A DNA stretch of 64,000 nucleotides from Viscum album (GCA_963277665.1 OY728159.1:1017065343-1017129342); one strand, 5' to 3'. Positions 50,660 through 62,729 are shown, counted from the first letter of the stretch. Program-made: numbers and translations. Notes: a model not told the origin generated them from the sequence alone.

Positions 50660-53200
50660 AAAAAAATACGTTGCATCTGCTACACCACTGCCCCACTAAT
50701 TTATCCATCATCATTCATTTACTAGGATTTACCATTTCAAGAATTCCATAACTACTGAGTAACTAACAAGACAAGACACAATGTTATAAAATTCAAACAC
50801 ATCCAACCCACAATTTTTGCATCACAAATCATCACCTTATCCATAATCCAAACTCATAAAGTAACCATAACCATAATTCCATCTATTATGCAAACTATCA
50901 AATTAAATCAACCTCACAAGAAAAGGGAAAAGACAATGATTCCTTGTTTACAGATAGGAAATTCAATTACCATAAGTAAAGACATTATCATTTTAATGTG
51001 AGGTGATTTATCAAATTAAATTTTAGAAACAATAATAATTTCATAGAAGTAAAAACAATTCATAATAAACAACAACCAACACACATTCATAGAAAAGCAA
51101 TATCATGAAAAACCTAAAGCACATTTGATATCACCCCTTCACATTAATTTTAATATATCCAATTAATTATTTTCATTAGGAAATATCTTAACTTCCACCC
51201 AAGATGAAATAGTAGTATTATAATATCACATATTTAAAATAGTAATGAGGGAACTCAAATATCCTACCTTAATTAGAGATTTAAGGAGAACCATAATCGC
51301 AACAGAAGAAACAAAGGATTAAGTTTCACTAGGATATAAGAGAAACCCACCAAAACCTATCCTCAGAATCCCATCACCCAAACACACTCATAACTCAACC
51401 AAAAATATAGGGGTTCTCAACAATAAACACCCAAAATATTGGGAATAATAAAAGGTAGAAAGGAAAGAAGAAAGAAACTTGAATAAATGGAACTCAATTA
51501 TCCGCAATCCAAGAGGATAAAAACATTAAGAGAGATGGTAAAAGGTAATCAATGGGATTTGGTGTTATCCAAATATCAAATTAGAAGAAAGAAAATCAAA
51601 ATAAGTCCATATGTGCCTTCTATTTATAGAGGAAATCCCAAATGGGTTCTCCATAGTGTGGAGACATCCCAATATGCTGTGGTCTCCCTTGGTTAAAGGA
51701 GATCTAAGTCACCCATATCTCTTTCCTGCCTTTCATGTGTTTTTAAAAAAAATTGACCACCACCATATCCTAGAACATGGAATGGACCAAGGTGTGCTGG
51801 ATCCCTGGATTCCCTCCATGAACATCCACTATGACATAACATAAAAAGATTGGTTGTTTTCTCCTCACCACACCCAAGACCACGACATGGTTAAACCTAG
51901 CTCCCCGTGCTACACAGGTGGTACCCAAAAGTGAAATGAACAATATAATTCCCTTCACCGTGCATATTCTATTTCCCATGTTACACAGGGTGGACATCCA
52001 TTCACCATTCCCAACAACATAACCAACCATACCATTTCACTCTTTGTGGTGTATCCTAACATCACACAACCATCTCCATAGACAACCTACAAGAACCAAT
52101 GGCCAAAACAACCATCACCACAACCAACAACATGGAATGGTGACCCTTTGAATGCACATAACTCTCACCAAGACTCTAAAACACCTCTAAAATTCCTTTT
52201 AGTAGAAACAAGACATGGAAAAATGTAAAGGGAGTGACTTTTGAATTCTGGACCCTCAAAACAAAAATCTATTAAACAATTATCATCCTTGAGAATCAAA
52301 ACAAAACATAAACACATCACAATGTAAAAGTATACAACATCCAACACAACTCATAGAATATATACACAAAAACAGATGAATGATGTATATTTTTATCGGA
52401 AAACAAAAAAAAATTGGTGTTTTATTCACCCATAATGCAACTAGGTCAAAATTAATGTTCCCAAAAAATCCCACAACTTATTGAAATTCAATTCCAGATT
52501 TCCATCGATTAGGGGATTGAAAGTCATTTTAAAGAGAGTTTAGGTAATGGAGGGATTCCATATTCCTCCCAATAATGATGATATGAAATAGGAATTACAT
52601 TCTAAACAATTAATTATGGTATCATGGGGAGTCCTAAAACCTCATCCATGTACAATCATTCTTAATAATGTATTTAACTGGACTCCTTGATTTCTATATA
52701 ATGTTATGAAATCATTATTCAATATATGATCACATATCCTCCCTAATATTGGGGATACTTTGTGACCATCACAATTTTGACTTCCACCCACTTCCAATTG
52801 GTATATAATGATTTCATGAATGTACACATCTAAGAACTAGTATATGAATTCATAGATCATATATATTGTGAGCCCCATTTATATATCTTCTTCTATTATA
52901 ACACTGAATGATATAACCACAAACCAGATGTATTCAAACCTATGAGGGAAGGATGTATTCAAGATAACCTCATCATTCAACCACCTCGGGTGATTTTTAG
53001 ACCATATATCAATCATAAAAAACCTATCAGATTCCTTTAAATGGTGTAATATATCATCTACAATTAAAATGGGTAATAATTCTTGATTTTATGATAATTA
53101 AACATTAATTACTCAAAACATAGTCTCAGAATACCATCTTAATACATAGAGAACAACACTAGAGTGCTAAAAAGAAATAATTTTCAGCAAATGAAATGCT
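50660..53200. other. CACTA 3'-side non-coding region
   Basis: Sequence between the left subterminal array and the end of the TnpA-type gene. Short overlapping open frames on both strands (51487-51844 +, 51770-52030 -, 52165-52474 -, 52642-52827 -) have no recognisable domain. A TATA box on - at 51621 suggests an inserted LTR or captured promoter, but I could not delimit one. Confidence 0.5.
51621..51628 (-). promoter_or_regulatory. Candidate TATA box (minus strand) inside CACTA
   Basis: TATAAATA in the minus-strand context cctctataaatagaaggc, followed by pyrimidine-rich DNA (cttctttcctttct) about 150 bases on. It does not precede either CACTA gene, so it may belong to an inserted LTR in minus orientation. 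Confidence 0.35.
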
Positions 53201-53251
53201 TTTACTACAAACCAACTGTTATCATACTTGTTCAACACATCAACAATACTA

Positions 53252-55049
53252 CTACTCATCATCTGATGCTGCATCGTCACCCTCTCCACCTTCATCTCTA
53301 CCACCTGCTGCCACCTGTAAGAACATTATATTGAAAATTAAATATTGTTGCATATTTATAATAAAAATTAAAACCAATAAAAGTTTGCAAACTAAATGAT
53401 TTTGATTTTTTTTGTGATTTACCTGCTCACCACTACCCGATGCACTACCACCGGGGGCATATCTGCTCATATGCTGACGTATTTCAAGCAACTCTTTCTG
53501 CAAATCAGATATCTGATTCCCCTGCTGGTGAACTGTGTTTCGTAGAGCAGACATCTCCCTCTGAGCATCTTCAGGTATGAAATGACTATAACCAGGAGTG
53601 GATGAGGCCGAAATCCCTGATGGCATGCGAAAGACCTCAGATGGTACGGGTCCCAAACCCATCCCGCGCACTCTACCAGGATGCTCCTTCCCAAGGACTT
53701 GACCAACCGGGTCATCCTGGGAGACTGAGTAGGATTGCCCAGGATTGGCATCCCATTTTTCTTTAATTTTTACCTATAAATCAAATATCAATATATATTA
53801 ACACAGTAAAAACTGATATTAAGTTATTATAATAAATAATTGACTTCATACCCCAACTTCTCTGGCAGGTTCATTAACAAAACTTCCATCTGTTTTTTTA
53901 TGAACATCCAGCCACAGTTCTGTTCGGGATGCTTCATGCCCTAAACTCTGTGACTGCATTAAACAAAGATAAATCATCAATCAAATATGTTAAATAGATA
54001 ATATTATCTTATAAATATTTAAACTAATTAAAAGATTACCAATGACATTCGGCTTCTTGAAAAGCTTTTTGAACCCGCAGTGTGCGGGATTACCTGCTTC
54101 GCCCGGTTTGAAGCATTCTTTCTTGAGAGATCCTGAAATAAATAAAATTCAATTTAATAGTATTGTATTCAATGTCTATCTCCTCTTCATGTACATTTAT
54201 AAATGTAAAATGAGGATAATATAATAATATATATTTCAATACCATCCGCTTCTCATCACGATGTCTATCGACAAAAACCTTCCACTGTTCTTTCGGTACC
54301 CCACTGGGTATCTTCTCATACATCTGCTGCACGGTCAACGAAGAATCGTTGACATCACACCACAACCTCCATTTGAAATCTTTCCATTTTTTTCCAAGAT
54401 TTTTCAATGTCCACTTCCGTGCTATCACATCAGCAACGGTAAAGTGGAAGAACATCTGTATACAGAAATTCATTTTGAATATATTAGTAAAATGACATTC
54501 AATTAAACCATAAAGTAATAAAATTACCTTTATCTGAGAATCATAAACTTCATTTTTCCAGTTTGGAGGCATATGCCTCCAATCATCATACGAAATAAGC
54601 AGGGAAACGGGCTCCGCTGCCAGCTGACCTATAATCTGACCAAGTAAACCTGCGGCGTCATCCGTCGGGACCCCATAAGAATAAAATGGCACCACTATCT
54701 TCTTGCCATGCATGTTCCAAACATCAGAACTTTTTATGTCTCTTTCCACGGTTTCATTGTCTTCATCTGCAATGACCAAACAATTACTATAAACAAAATG
54801 CAATAAATTTATTTAATTAAAATTTGTACCTATGACTGCGACCCTCCAGAATGTCCGTGATGAACTGGAGTGGGCGTGTCGCTGCCCCACTGCTGAAGCT
54901 CCTGTAGGGGGAGGCGATGACTCATCCCCTAATGAGGCATCCACTGATGGTGTCAGAGATGGTGCAGGGGGAGATGATACTGTGGGGACAGACGGATCGT
55001 CATCTGTCGCAGAAGAAGAAGGAATAGTGTACCGCTTCTTCCTTGGCAT
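53252..55049 (-). CDS. CACTA TnpA-like protein, Transposase_24 (Ptta/En/Spm) family
   Basis: Seven exons on -: 55049-54830, 54766-54528, 54455-54243, 54132-54040, 53953-53852, 53773-53423, 53314-53252. All six introns have GT-AG ends. The exons sum to 1,281 bases (426 codons plus TAG) with every junction in phase and no internal stop. The N-terminus is Ser/Pro/Asp-rich after MPRKKR, a possible nuclear signal. The middle has 'RKWTLKNLGKKWKDFKWRLW' and 'VPKEQWKVFVDRHRDE', followed by 'NRAKQVIPHTAGSKSFSR' and 'SRTELWLDVHKKTDGSFVNE', the Transposase_24 signature. The C-terminal part (about residues 330-400) is coiled-coil-like ('QREMSALRNTVHQQGNQISD'), ending in an acidic GGEGDDAASDDE tail. The family is thought to bind subterminal repeats and assist the transposase. 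It may instead be spliced to the upstream gene as one transcript. Confidence 0.85.
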
Positions 55050-55231
55050 TCCTGTCATTTAATCAAATAAAATTAAGTTCAGAATATATATTTCAAAAAA
55101 TTCATGCAGAAAAAAAATTAAAAATGATAATAGATGCCCAGTATTAACAAACAATATATATATAACAATGATAATGAATGACTACAGAAATGAAACAAGT
55201 AGTTGCTGAATGAATAAATAATTGTACATAC

Positions 55232-58200
55232 AATCATTTTCCCCTTCAATCATGTCGGTTTCCTGCTCCATTGCTTCATCCACTTCATTCATCCTTGCTA
55301 GACCAATATTTTCAATATCATGATGGACAAATAATTCTGCTTCCTGTTGTTGATGAAATTCAATTGCAGAGGTCAAATCTTCCACTTCATCACCCATATC
55401 ATACAAATCTCATTGTATTACGTGAGTAACTACACTCCACCCTTCATCCACAACATCATTCACATAATATACCATTTTTGCCTGCGATGCTAAGATATAT
55501 GGATCATGCAGTTCACGATCACCAACATCCATCAAGCGAGAGAAGTTTACAGAAGTAAATTGCAATGAATCTCTTTTAACACCTCTGATAAAATCGACCC
55601 ATTTGCATTTGAATAAAACAACAGAAAAATGCCCGTGGTAGTTTAATTCAATAATATCATGCAGCTTTCCATATTATTCCACTTCAGCAAATGTAAAAAT
55701 ACCACTATTCTGTGTTTTCAAACCCACTTATCGATCGACTGTACGAAATCTAAAACCATTCACATTATAAGCGTTGAACTTTCTAACTTGTTTTATAGGA
55801 CCTCTAGCAAGAAACTTCAAATCTTCTGAAAAGTCAGCTCGAGTATCAGTATTCATGATCTGGAAAAAAAAATATAATTTAATAGATTTGCAAATTGTAT
55901 GTGTCAAAGTAATATTCGTATTTATTGCAATATTTATAAACTTACACGTCGTGCAAACCATTCTACCAGCTCTTTATTCATAGCTTTCGTTATATCTTTT
56001 TCATTTCGTGTTCGGCTTCTCATTCGTCTCTTTGTTTGTATCCTCAACTCTTCAATAAATGGATCTGCAATTTCACTATTCAGCAGCACATATCTATGTG
56101 CCTGTAATAATTCCAATTCTGTTAGTGTCGCGTATGAGGTCCTCCCAACTGATCGGCCAATAGCAGGAAATATTTTTGATTTCTGATGCATTTGAGATTG
56201 AGTTGATGTGTCGTCAACACGTCCAACTCGAGTAAATCTTGTCTCAATATCATCCAAATATCTGGAACAAAAGGTGAGACACTCCTCGGCCAAATAGCCT
56301 TCAGCAATAGAGCCTTCTGGTTGAGCTTTATTTCTCACGTATGCTTTCAAATGCCCAAGATATCTGTGAAAAAATAATAATAATATTATGCATTTATTTA
56401 AATGCCAAAAAATGTTTACTTAACTGGAAACATATAAATAAAATACCTCTCAATTGGATACATCCATCGATAATGAACGGGGCCTCCTAATTTAGCTTCG
56501 TCAACCAAATGCACAGTTAAATGCATCATGACAGTAAAAAACGATGGAGGGAAGATCATCTCTATTGCACAAAGGGTCAATACAAACCTCTCATGTAGGT
56601 TGTCCAGCTGAAATGGATGTAGAGCTTTCTCACATAACTGTCTGAAAAATGTGCAGAAATGGAGTACAACAGCAGTAACTTTTTCAGGTAATAATGTACG
56701 CAATGCCAATGGTAGTAACTGTTGTAACAAAACATGTGAATCATGACTTTTCAATCCATATAACTTACGATTCTTCAAGTCAACACACCTCGAGATGTTA
56801 CTCGAATACCCATCAGATACCTTCACATTCTTTAAAATTTGAAGGAACGTATCTTTATCCCTATTTTTCAATGAAAAAATGGCCGGAGCATACTTTTCAT
56901 TCTCATCTGGCCAGAGATCACGTTTTATGTTCATTACTTGTAAGTCTTTGCGAGCATTGAGATGATCCTTCGACTTTCCATGCTCATTAAGTAATGTGAA
57001 AATCAAATTATCACATACATTCTTCTCAATATGCATCACATCAAGATTGTGGCGCAAAGAATTAAATTCCCAATACGAAAGTTTGAAGAATATACTTTTT
57101 TTCTTCCATTGTTGCGTTCTGATTTCACTTGACGATGCACTTCGCACTCGTTTTCCTCTATCATTCAAATGATTAACCTTCCCAAATTCTGTTTTAACAT
57201 TTTCAAGCTGTGTCAATATTTCAGAACCGGTTAACAACTTTGGAGGTGGTCTACGATCAATGCAACCATTAAATTTTGATTTGTTCAGCCGAAATCTATG
57301 AGATGCATCAAGAAATCTTCGATGGCACAAGAAGCACCATTTTCTACTGTGAGGTAGCCGTTTGGGCTCGAAATCAAAGTTACAAACGGGACAAGCCAAA
57401 CCCGTATAAGTGTTCCAACCAGATAAATTCCCAAGCCCAGGGAAGTCACTAATGGTCCACATTAAAGCAGCATGCATTTTAAACATTGTTTTAGAAGAAA
57501 CATCAAATGTCTCAACACCGTTGCTCCATAACTCCTGCAATTCTTCAATCAAAGGCTGCAGGTATACATCAATATCATTTCCAGGCATTTGTTTTCCAGG
57601 AATAATCATCGAAATGATAAAAGATGTTTGTTGCATACACATCCACGGAGGCAGATTATAAGGGATCAAAACAACTGGCCAAATGCTATAACTCGTACTC
57701 AAAGTCCCAAATGGGTTGAATCCATCGGCAGCCAATCCCAATCGAACATTCCTAGGATCAGCTGAGAAATCTGGATGTAATGAATCAAATGTCTTCCACG
57801 ATTGGGAATCCCGTGGATGTCTCATTAACCCATCATTGTTATTATCTACAGCATGCCACTTCATGTGTTCGGCGGTTTTTGATGACATGAATAATCTTTG
57901 CAATCGAGGCTTCAAAGGAAAGTAACGCAAAACTTTTGCAGGTGTGTTCCTTTTCTTCTTCTCCGTGAAATTATGTTCAGTCATACTTCCAACATCACCC
58001 TTTGACTGCCATCTAGAAGAAGAACATTTCTTACAATTCTGTCTACTTGAATCCTCTCCCCAGTAAAGCATACAATCATTGGGACACGCATGTATTTTTG
58101 TATAATTCAGACCAAGCTTGTTAACAACTTTTTTCATATCATAAAACGATTCTGGGATTTTTGCTTCAGGAAATGCATCACGAATCAATTCCAATAACAT

Positions 58201-58848
58201 GGACATTGCCTTATTTGTAATTCCACATAGACATTTGATATGGTACAACTTCAGTAGAAATGAAAGCTTTGAATATTTCAAACACCCACTATACAACTCT
58301 TGATTTCCATCGGCAACTAAATCATGAAATGCATTTTCCTCACTGAAGTTTTCCCTTACATTTGGATCCACAGAATCAAGAGGATCCAATGATATGTTAC
58401 AATCTTGATCTGCTTGTGTTACAGTCTCAGAAACATCACTTGTCACGTTGCAATTTGTAGCACCCTCTTCTGGTTGTTCTGATATGTTTTGATGCTCATA
58501 GTGGTGTCTTGCAGTGCCGAATGCATCATTTATGAGGTTTTGCATTTCATTTTCCATTGTCGAAGAACTTGGGACCTCATTCTGTGGATTAACATCAGTC
58601 CTCAATCTTTCTGTATTGTTTGATTCTCCATGCCAAATCCAACACAAATATTGCTCAGGGAATTGCTTCAGTATTAAATGTTCATAAACTTCATCTCTCT
58701 TCAACCATGTTCTAAATTTACATTTAGGACATGGACATCTTATTCTCCCTTCAACGGATCGATTAGAAATTGCAAAATCTAAAAACCCATTCAAACCCTT
58801 AACATATTGAGATGTGTTCCTCGGTAATGTGATCCAGCTTTTATCCAT
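55232..58848 (-). pseudogene. CACTA transposase, TNP2/TnpD type, broken in the DUF4216 exon
   Basis: Three exons on -: 58848-56447, 56363-55946, 55859-55232 (GT-AG introns). The start is set at MDKSWI; an upstream in-frame ATG at 58872 lacks family support. Exon 1 (about 800 residues, fully open) has a transposase-associated domain (residues 1-75, C-P-C-P-K-C), and the tnp2 domain with 'LGLAADGFNPFG' (about 370). A zinc-like ACPVC...CFLCHRRFL follows (about 484-510), then 'LDVMHIEKNVCDNL' (about 600), then DUF4218. Exon 2 continues 'YLGHLKAYVRNKAQPEGS'. Exon 3 is DUF4216 ('KFNAYNVNGFRFRTVDR', 'YGKLHDIIELNYHG', 'FTSVNFSRLMD') and contains three in-frame stops: TAA at 55730-55728, TAA at 55676-55674 and TGA at 55412-55410. 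The full product (about 1,149 codons) cannot be made. A truncated protein retaining the tnp2 and DUF4218 domains would still be encoded. Catalytic residue assignment is family inference. Confidence 0.88.
56416..58848 (-). CDS. TNP2 exon 1 open frame (catalytic part of CACTA transposase)
   Basis: The longest open frame of the window. It ends in the family-conserved phrase 'WMYPIER', where a GT donor (56446-56445) lies. If the intron is not removed, translation stops at 56416, nine codons later. Codon use is ordinary and no frameshift is visible, in sharp contrast to every retroelement relic here. A protein ending in exon 1 or exon 2 would carry tnp2 intact but lack DUF4216. Confidence 0.85.
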   Translation of the reverse strand: MDKSWITLPRNTSQYVKGLNGFLDFAISNRSVEGRIRCPCPKCKFRTWLKRDEVYEHLILKQFPEQYLCWIWHGESNNTERLRTDVNPQNEVPSSSTMENEMQNLINDAFGTARHHYEHQNISEQPEEGATNCNVTSDVSETVTQADQDCNISLDPLDSVDPNVRENFSEENAFHDLVADGNQELYSGCLKYSKLSFLLKLYHIKCLCGITNKAMSMLLELIRDAFPEAKIPESFYDMKKVVNKLGLNYTKIHACPNDCMLYWGEDSSRQNCKKCSSSRWQSKGDVGSMTEHNFTEKKKRNTPAKVLRYFPLKPRLQRLFMSSKTAEHMKWHAVDNNNDGLMRHPRDSQSWKTFDSLHPDFSADPRNVRLGLAADGFNPFGTLSTSYSIWPVVLIPYNLPPWMCMQQTSFIISMIIPGKQMPGNDIDVYLQPLIEELQELWSNGVETFDVSSKTMFKMHAALMWTISDFPGLGNLSGWNTYTGLACPVCNFDFEPKRLPHSRKWCFLCHRRFLDASHRFRLNKSKFNGCIDRRPPPKLLTGSEILTQLENVKTEFGKVNHLNDRGKRVRSASSSEIRTQQWKKKSIFFKLSYWEFNSLRHNLDVMHIEKNVCDNLIFTLLNEHGKSKDHLNARKDLQVMNIKRDLWPDENEKYAPAIFSLKNRDKDTFLQILKNVKVSDGYSSNISRCVDLKNRKLYGLKSHDSHVLLQQLLPLALRTLLPEKVTAVVLHFCTFFRQLCEKALHPFQLDNLHERFVLTLCAIEMIFPPSFFTVMMHLTVHLVDEAKLGGPVHYRWMYPIERYFIYMFPVK

Positions 58849-59200
58849 GTATATCACAATGTGCCTACACAAAATATACGATAGTGTAAGATTACAGAAA
58901 CATAATATAATAAAGATGAACCATTGGCCATAAAGTATGCATAATATAATAAAGATGATTCATTGACCACATTTACCATTTCAGACCAACTGAACAAGTC
59001 TGGTCCATAGGAGACAGCGTCAACACCTCATTTAGGAGCAATAAGAATATCGGGATACACACTTATCATAACACCATCGATCACACATTTATGTTTCCTC
59101 AAACAACACCCCTTTGATGTGTGATCGAAACTGATCATAATGCATTTTAAATCAAGTTAACTACATTCACTGAAACCATTTTCACAATGGGTAATGTTTG
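58849..59200 (-). other. Upstream of CACTA transposase: no gene recognised
   Basis: Expected 5' leader or intron of the transposase transcript, whose promoter should lie near the GC-rich right end. No conserved motif is seen. Confidence 0.4.
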
Positions 59201-61300
59201 TTTTATTGTTCTAGGGAAATCTAAATGGCCACATTTAAGTAAAATTTAGAATATAATTCATTTAATCATGAGCCCATATAATGTGATCCATAAAAAGGAT
59301 CCTATTTATCTTTCTAGGATAACAAAAAATACACATCATTGTAAGCGTCCATCAAAGGTGATCCATATGATGAAGCCTTTGTATCACTTTCGGCATGGTG
59401 TAAAGCCTGAACTTTTGAGATCTTCCCATGTATATCATGTAGGGGTCTGATTGTCTCTTGTGGAATGGTATAAAAATCTATCCCTAAAGAAGGTCACTCA
59501 TCCAGAGAATCAGGATCACTCCTTGGTAGATATGTAATATGCCTCATTTTCCAGTATAGGGCATTTTATAAAAGAATCAAAGTATCACTATTGGGGTATT
59601 CATAAAACAAGTAACCTATGAGTCCATTCATGGAGTTCAATATATGGAACCAAAGTATATCTCAAGGAATACATAACTAATTTGATGAAGGAGCAGTGAA
59701 CTCATATTTTTCCATGGATTACATCTTTTACATGACTTATTGAGGACAAAAATTATTTATAGTGGGGAGTTTGTAAGATCCTATTACTGATCTATCAGGT
59801 ATTTTTTTATCCTCTTCATGGTTTTCCTTTTTTCCATTGTCTGTAAAGGACTAGGAAGGAATTGGTAAGATACCTAAAATGGTGAAGTCAGATATTTGTT
59901 GTACTTTCATCTTTAACCAGCTTTTTCTACATGATTCAAAAGTCTTTCACACTCTATAACTAGGTTACACACCGTGGAACTATTACTAGATACAAGTCAT
60001 GAAAGGGTATTCATGCTGTGAAAGTTTACACCTCGGGAAGAGTGGTTTCACATCGTAAATTTTAAAATAATGGATTTTTAATTCGAGGTGAAGGATTTTT
60101 CAACATACTAGAACACCATGGATTTCACAGCAGGTAATAGTATTACACATCATCAAATAGCCCTCGTTTAGTTTTTAAAATAGGTGAGTGGCTATTTTGG
60201 TTTCAGTTCTTTTCTCTAGGACCTTGGATCCATACCTAGAGATCTTCTCGGGTTATTTTGGGAGACTATGCTCCATCTAGATTAATCCATTCAACATTGG
60301 ATCTTTTATTATATTCGTGGCGCATCTCTCTGGGTAAGAAATATTTCTGATTCTTCGTTTCTCTTGATAATGGTGGCACCCTAGGGTAATATTATCAGAT
60401 CTGGTGGCCTAAGTTTTTGAATCTTTTTGTATTATTCTAGATCCTTTGGGAGATATCTTTATGGAGGCCATTCCTTGGTTAGTTGTGGTGTGGTGGATGT
60501 CTGTTCTTGAGGTATTTGTTGTTTTCCCTTTCCACCAACCCCTTATTTTCTAATTTATATCAATATTAATGTTTTTATTATATTCTAGGGCCTTCGTTTT
60601 CATCATTGGGTTTTCATTGTTGGTGGATCCCATTACGGGAATGTGTGACTTCAGCTTTGAGGTAGGTGGTTCCATCTCTAGCCTATGATAATTAGCCTAA
60701 TTTCTCTTAATTTATAAGTTGATTTATCAAATTGGAATGACTATTTTCATTTGTTTAAGAAGGGGTTTTTGAGAGAAATTTTTTTCCATGATTTTTGATA
60801 AATGAAAATGAAATGGGTACTTTTAAAATATTGAAATTGATTTGTGAAAATGATCACTTAGGTTACCTTGGGTACTTAGGTGGAAGGTTTATCTTGTGTC
60901 CATCATCCATGTTTTGTGATTATTAGGAGGTTTTCTCATGGGTATTTCCTTGTTTTCCTAGTCCCATTGTTCTAGGGGACAACTTAGCATTTTCGGGGGG
61001 GGGTTTACTCATGGGGTATTCCTCTTCTTCCTAGGCATGTGTTATAGGAATTGTATTGTGCACATGATTTATTATGGTATAATTATTATTCTAGTCTAAA
61101 CTATAGTGTTCCTTGGTATTTATGCCTCTACTGCTTATTTTATTTTGTACTGATTTGATTTCTGAGTTATAATTGATATACATTATGTACCTACTTTTGT
61201 TTAGAACTAGGAAAAAGGGAAATGTTTACCCATGTTTTCTATAAAATTTCATTACTGCTTATCATTCCATGTTATCACCCAATAGACTCCAAGAAAAACA
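59201..61300 (+). mobile_element. Probable gypsy fragment (pol end and LTR) nested in CACTA
   Basis: Near 59735-59771 the + strand reads 'EDKNYL' followed by a purine-rich agtggggagt and then TGTAAGATCC (59772), the same arrangement as at 6098-6120 in element 1 (pol tail, PPT, LTR start). LTR-like sequence without coding motifs follows for perhaps 1.5 kb. The open frame at 59268-59450 (+) has no clear domain. I could not find the LTR end or a target duplication. Confidence 0.4.
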
Positions 61301-62400
61301 TATCCTCATCGATCTAACAGTTATTCCAAGGTTCATGTTTCTAAACTACTAGACTAGAAAATCCCTAATAGAGCCACTAATGATGTGATTCCTTAAGTAA
61401 ACTAAATCACATCACCCCAAAAATAAAACCACACCAACCACTCCAATTGGATCATAGAAATGGTCAAAAAAAGTTGGAAGAACCCATAATATGAACACTC
61501 TAATTTCATAATAGATCTTTTTTGGAGGGGGGGATCACATCAAATAAACTAAAGCATAGAATCTTAAGTATTTGTTTCCCCAAAATCACACCAAGATATC
61601 CCAAAACATCCTAAATGGAACATCACATTCTCCTATAAATTCTTTTAAAACAACAAAATTCACAATAAAATAAAAAAACCATTCTCAAAAAATGCATTTT
61701 CCAAAAATAAATTTTTCAAATAACACATGTTCTTGTAAAAGAACCAAATTGCATACATAAATCCTAAAACATTATCAACCATTTCTTGATACCACCTAAG
61801 ATACTCAAATCTCAATATTTAATTAATGTAAAAAACATTTACTATATCAATTTCATTAAATGAAAATAGTCTGTTTTTCAAACCCCCCATGGGGTTCCAA
61901 ATTCTTTTAAAACTGAATTGGTTTTTAAAAGAAAAAATTATTATAGAAAACCAATTCAAATGATTTAAAATAAGAAAAAAATCCCAATAATTTTCCAAAA
62001 AACAGAAAATTTGCAAACAAATCCCAAAGTATTCCTATCAAATTAGAATGATTTTCCATAAAACACTCATTTAAAAAACACACATTTCACACAACAATCA
62101 CATCAATTATTATCTAAATTCCTAATAAAATCAATGGTTTTAAAATATTTCATCAAACCAAGCACATTTTACAAACAATTTATATGGGATTGATTTATAA
62201 CCAAAGGAATGTTTTCTAGGGAAATCTATTTTTTGATGCACATTAAATGATTTTCACAGCACATCCACAAACTGAATATCAAAGAAACAAAATAATACTA
62301 AAAATTAATCCAAATATTCAAATATAACACAAGACCTACCATAACCATAATCTCTATCAAAATTTTCTATATTTCAAACCTAGTTAAATGGATACATACC
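61301..62400. other. AT-rich CACTA interior, no gene recognised
   Basis: A-rich on the + strand with many short A/T runs. On - this is the likely 5' leader or first intron of the transposase transcript. The minus-strand frame at 61819-62016 is low complexity. Confidence 0.4.
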
Positions 62401-62404
62401 TGGA

Positions 62405-62590
62405 AAAGACGGGTTGCCGGAGATGGAGGTCACGGGGTCGCCGGAGACGGAGGTTGCGGAGTCGCCGGAGGTCGCGGGGTCGCCGGAGGTCGCGGGTCGC
62501 CGGACGGTTGGGGGTCGAGGGTTGCGGGTCGCCGGGGGGGTTAGGGGAAGAAGGGAGGGCGCGGGGGTTTGGGGGAAAGATCGGGGTGGG
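62405..62590 (+). repeat. GC-rich minisatellite at the 5' end of the CACTA
   Basis: Imperfect units around GGGGTCGCCGGAGGTCGC, 17-24 bases long, are repeated about six times from 62411, then G-rich sequence. The open frames on both strands here (62384-62761 -, 62388-62696 +, 62414-62617 +) are by-products of this composition. Its place just inside the right terminus makes it a candidate promoter-proximal CpG block, as in En/Spm, where a GC-rich region adjoins the promoter. Confidence 0.75.
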
Positions 62591-62629
62591 GGTAGGGAAG
62601 GGTCGCGACTGTTTTAAAAAATTTCGGGT

Positions 62630-62728
62630 TTCGCGGCGGTTTATTAAAAACCGCCGCGAAACCTTTCGGCGAAAACGTTTAGCGGCGGTTTTGTGAACCG
62701 CCGCCACAAAACCGCCGCTAAACCCGGT
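62630..62728 (+). repeat. CACTA right subterminal repeats
   Basis: Contains a head-to-head pair, gcggcggttta with aaaccgccgcg, then tttagcggcgg, and ccgccgctaaa next to the terminus. Fewer copies than at the left end, the usual asymmetry of the superfamily. Confidence 0.88.
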
Positions 62729-62729
62729 T

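Noticed and set aside
55774..56186. Plus-strand open frames over the CACTA transposase
   Set aside because: They are antisense shadows of the TNP2 exons 2 and 3 and carry no motif.
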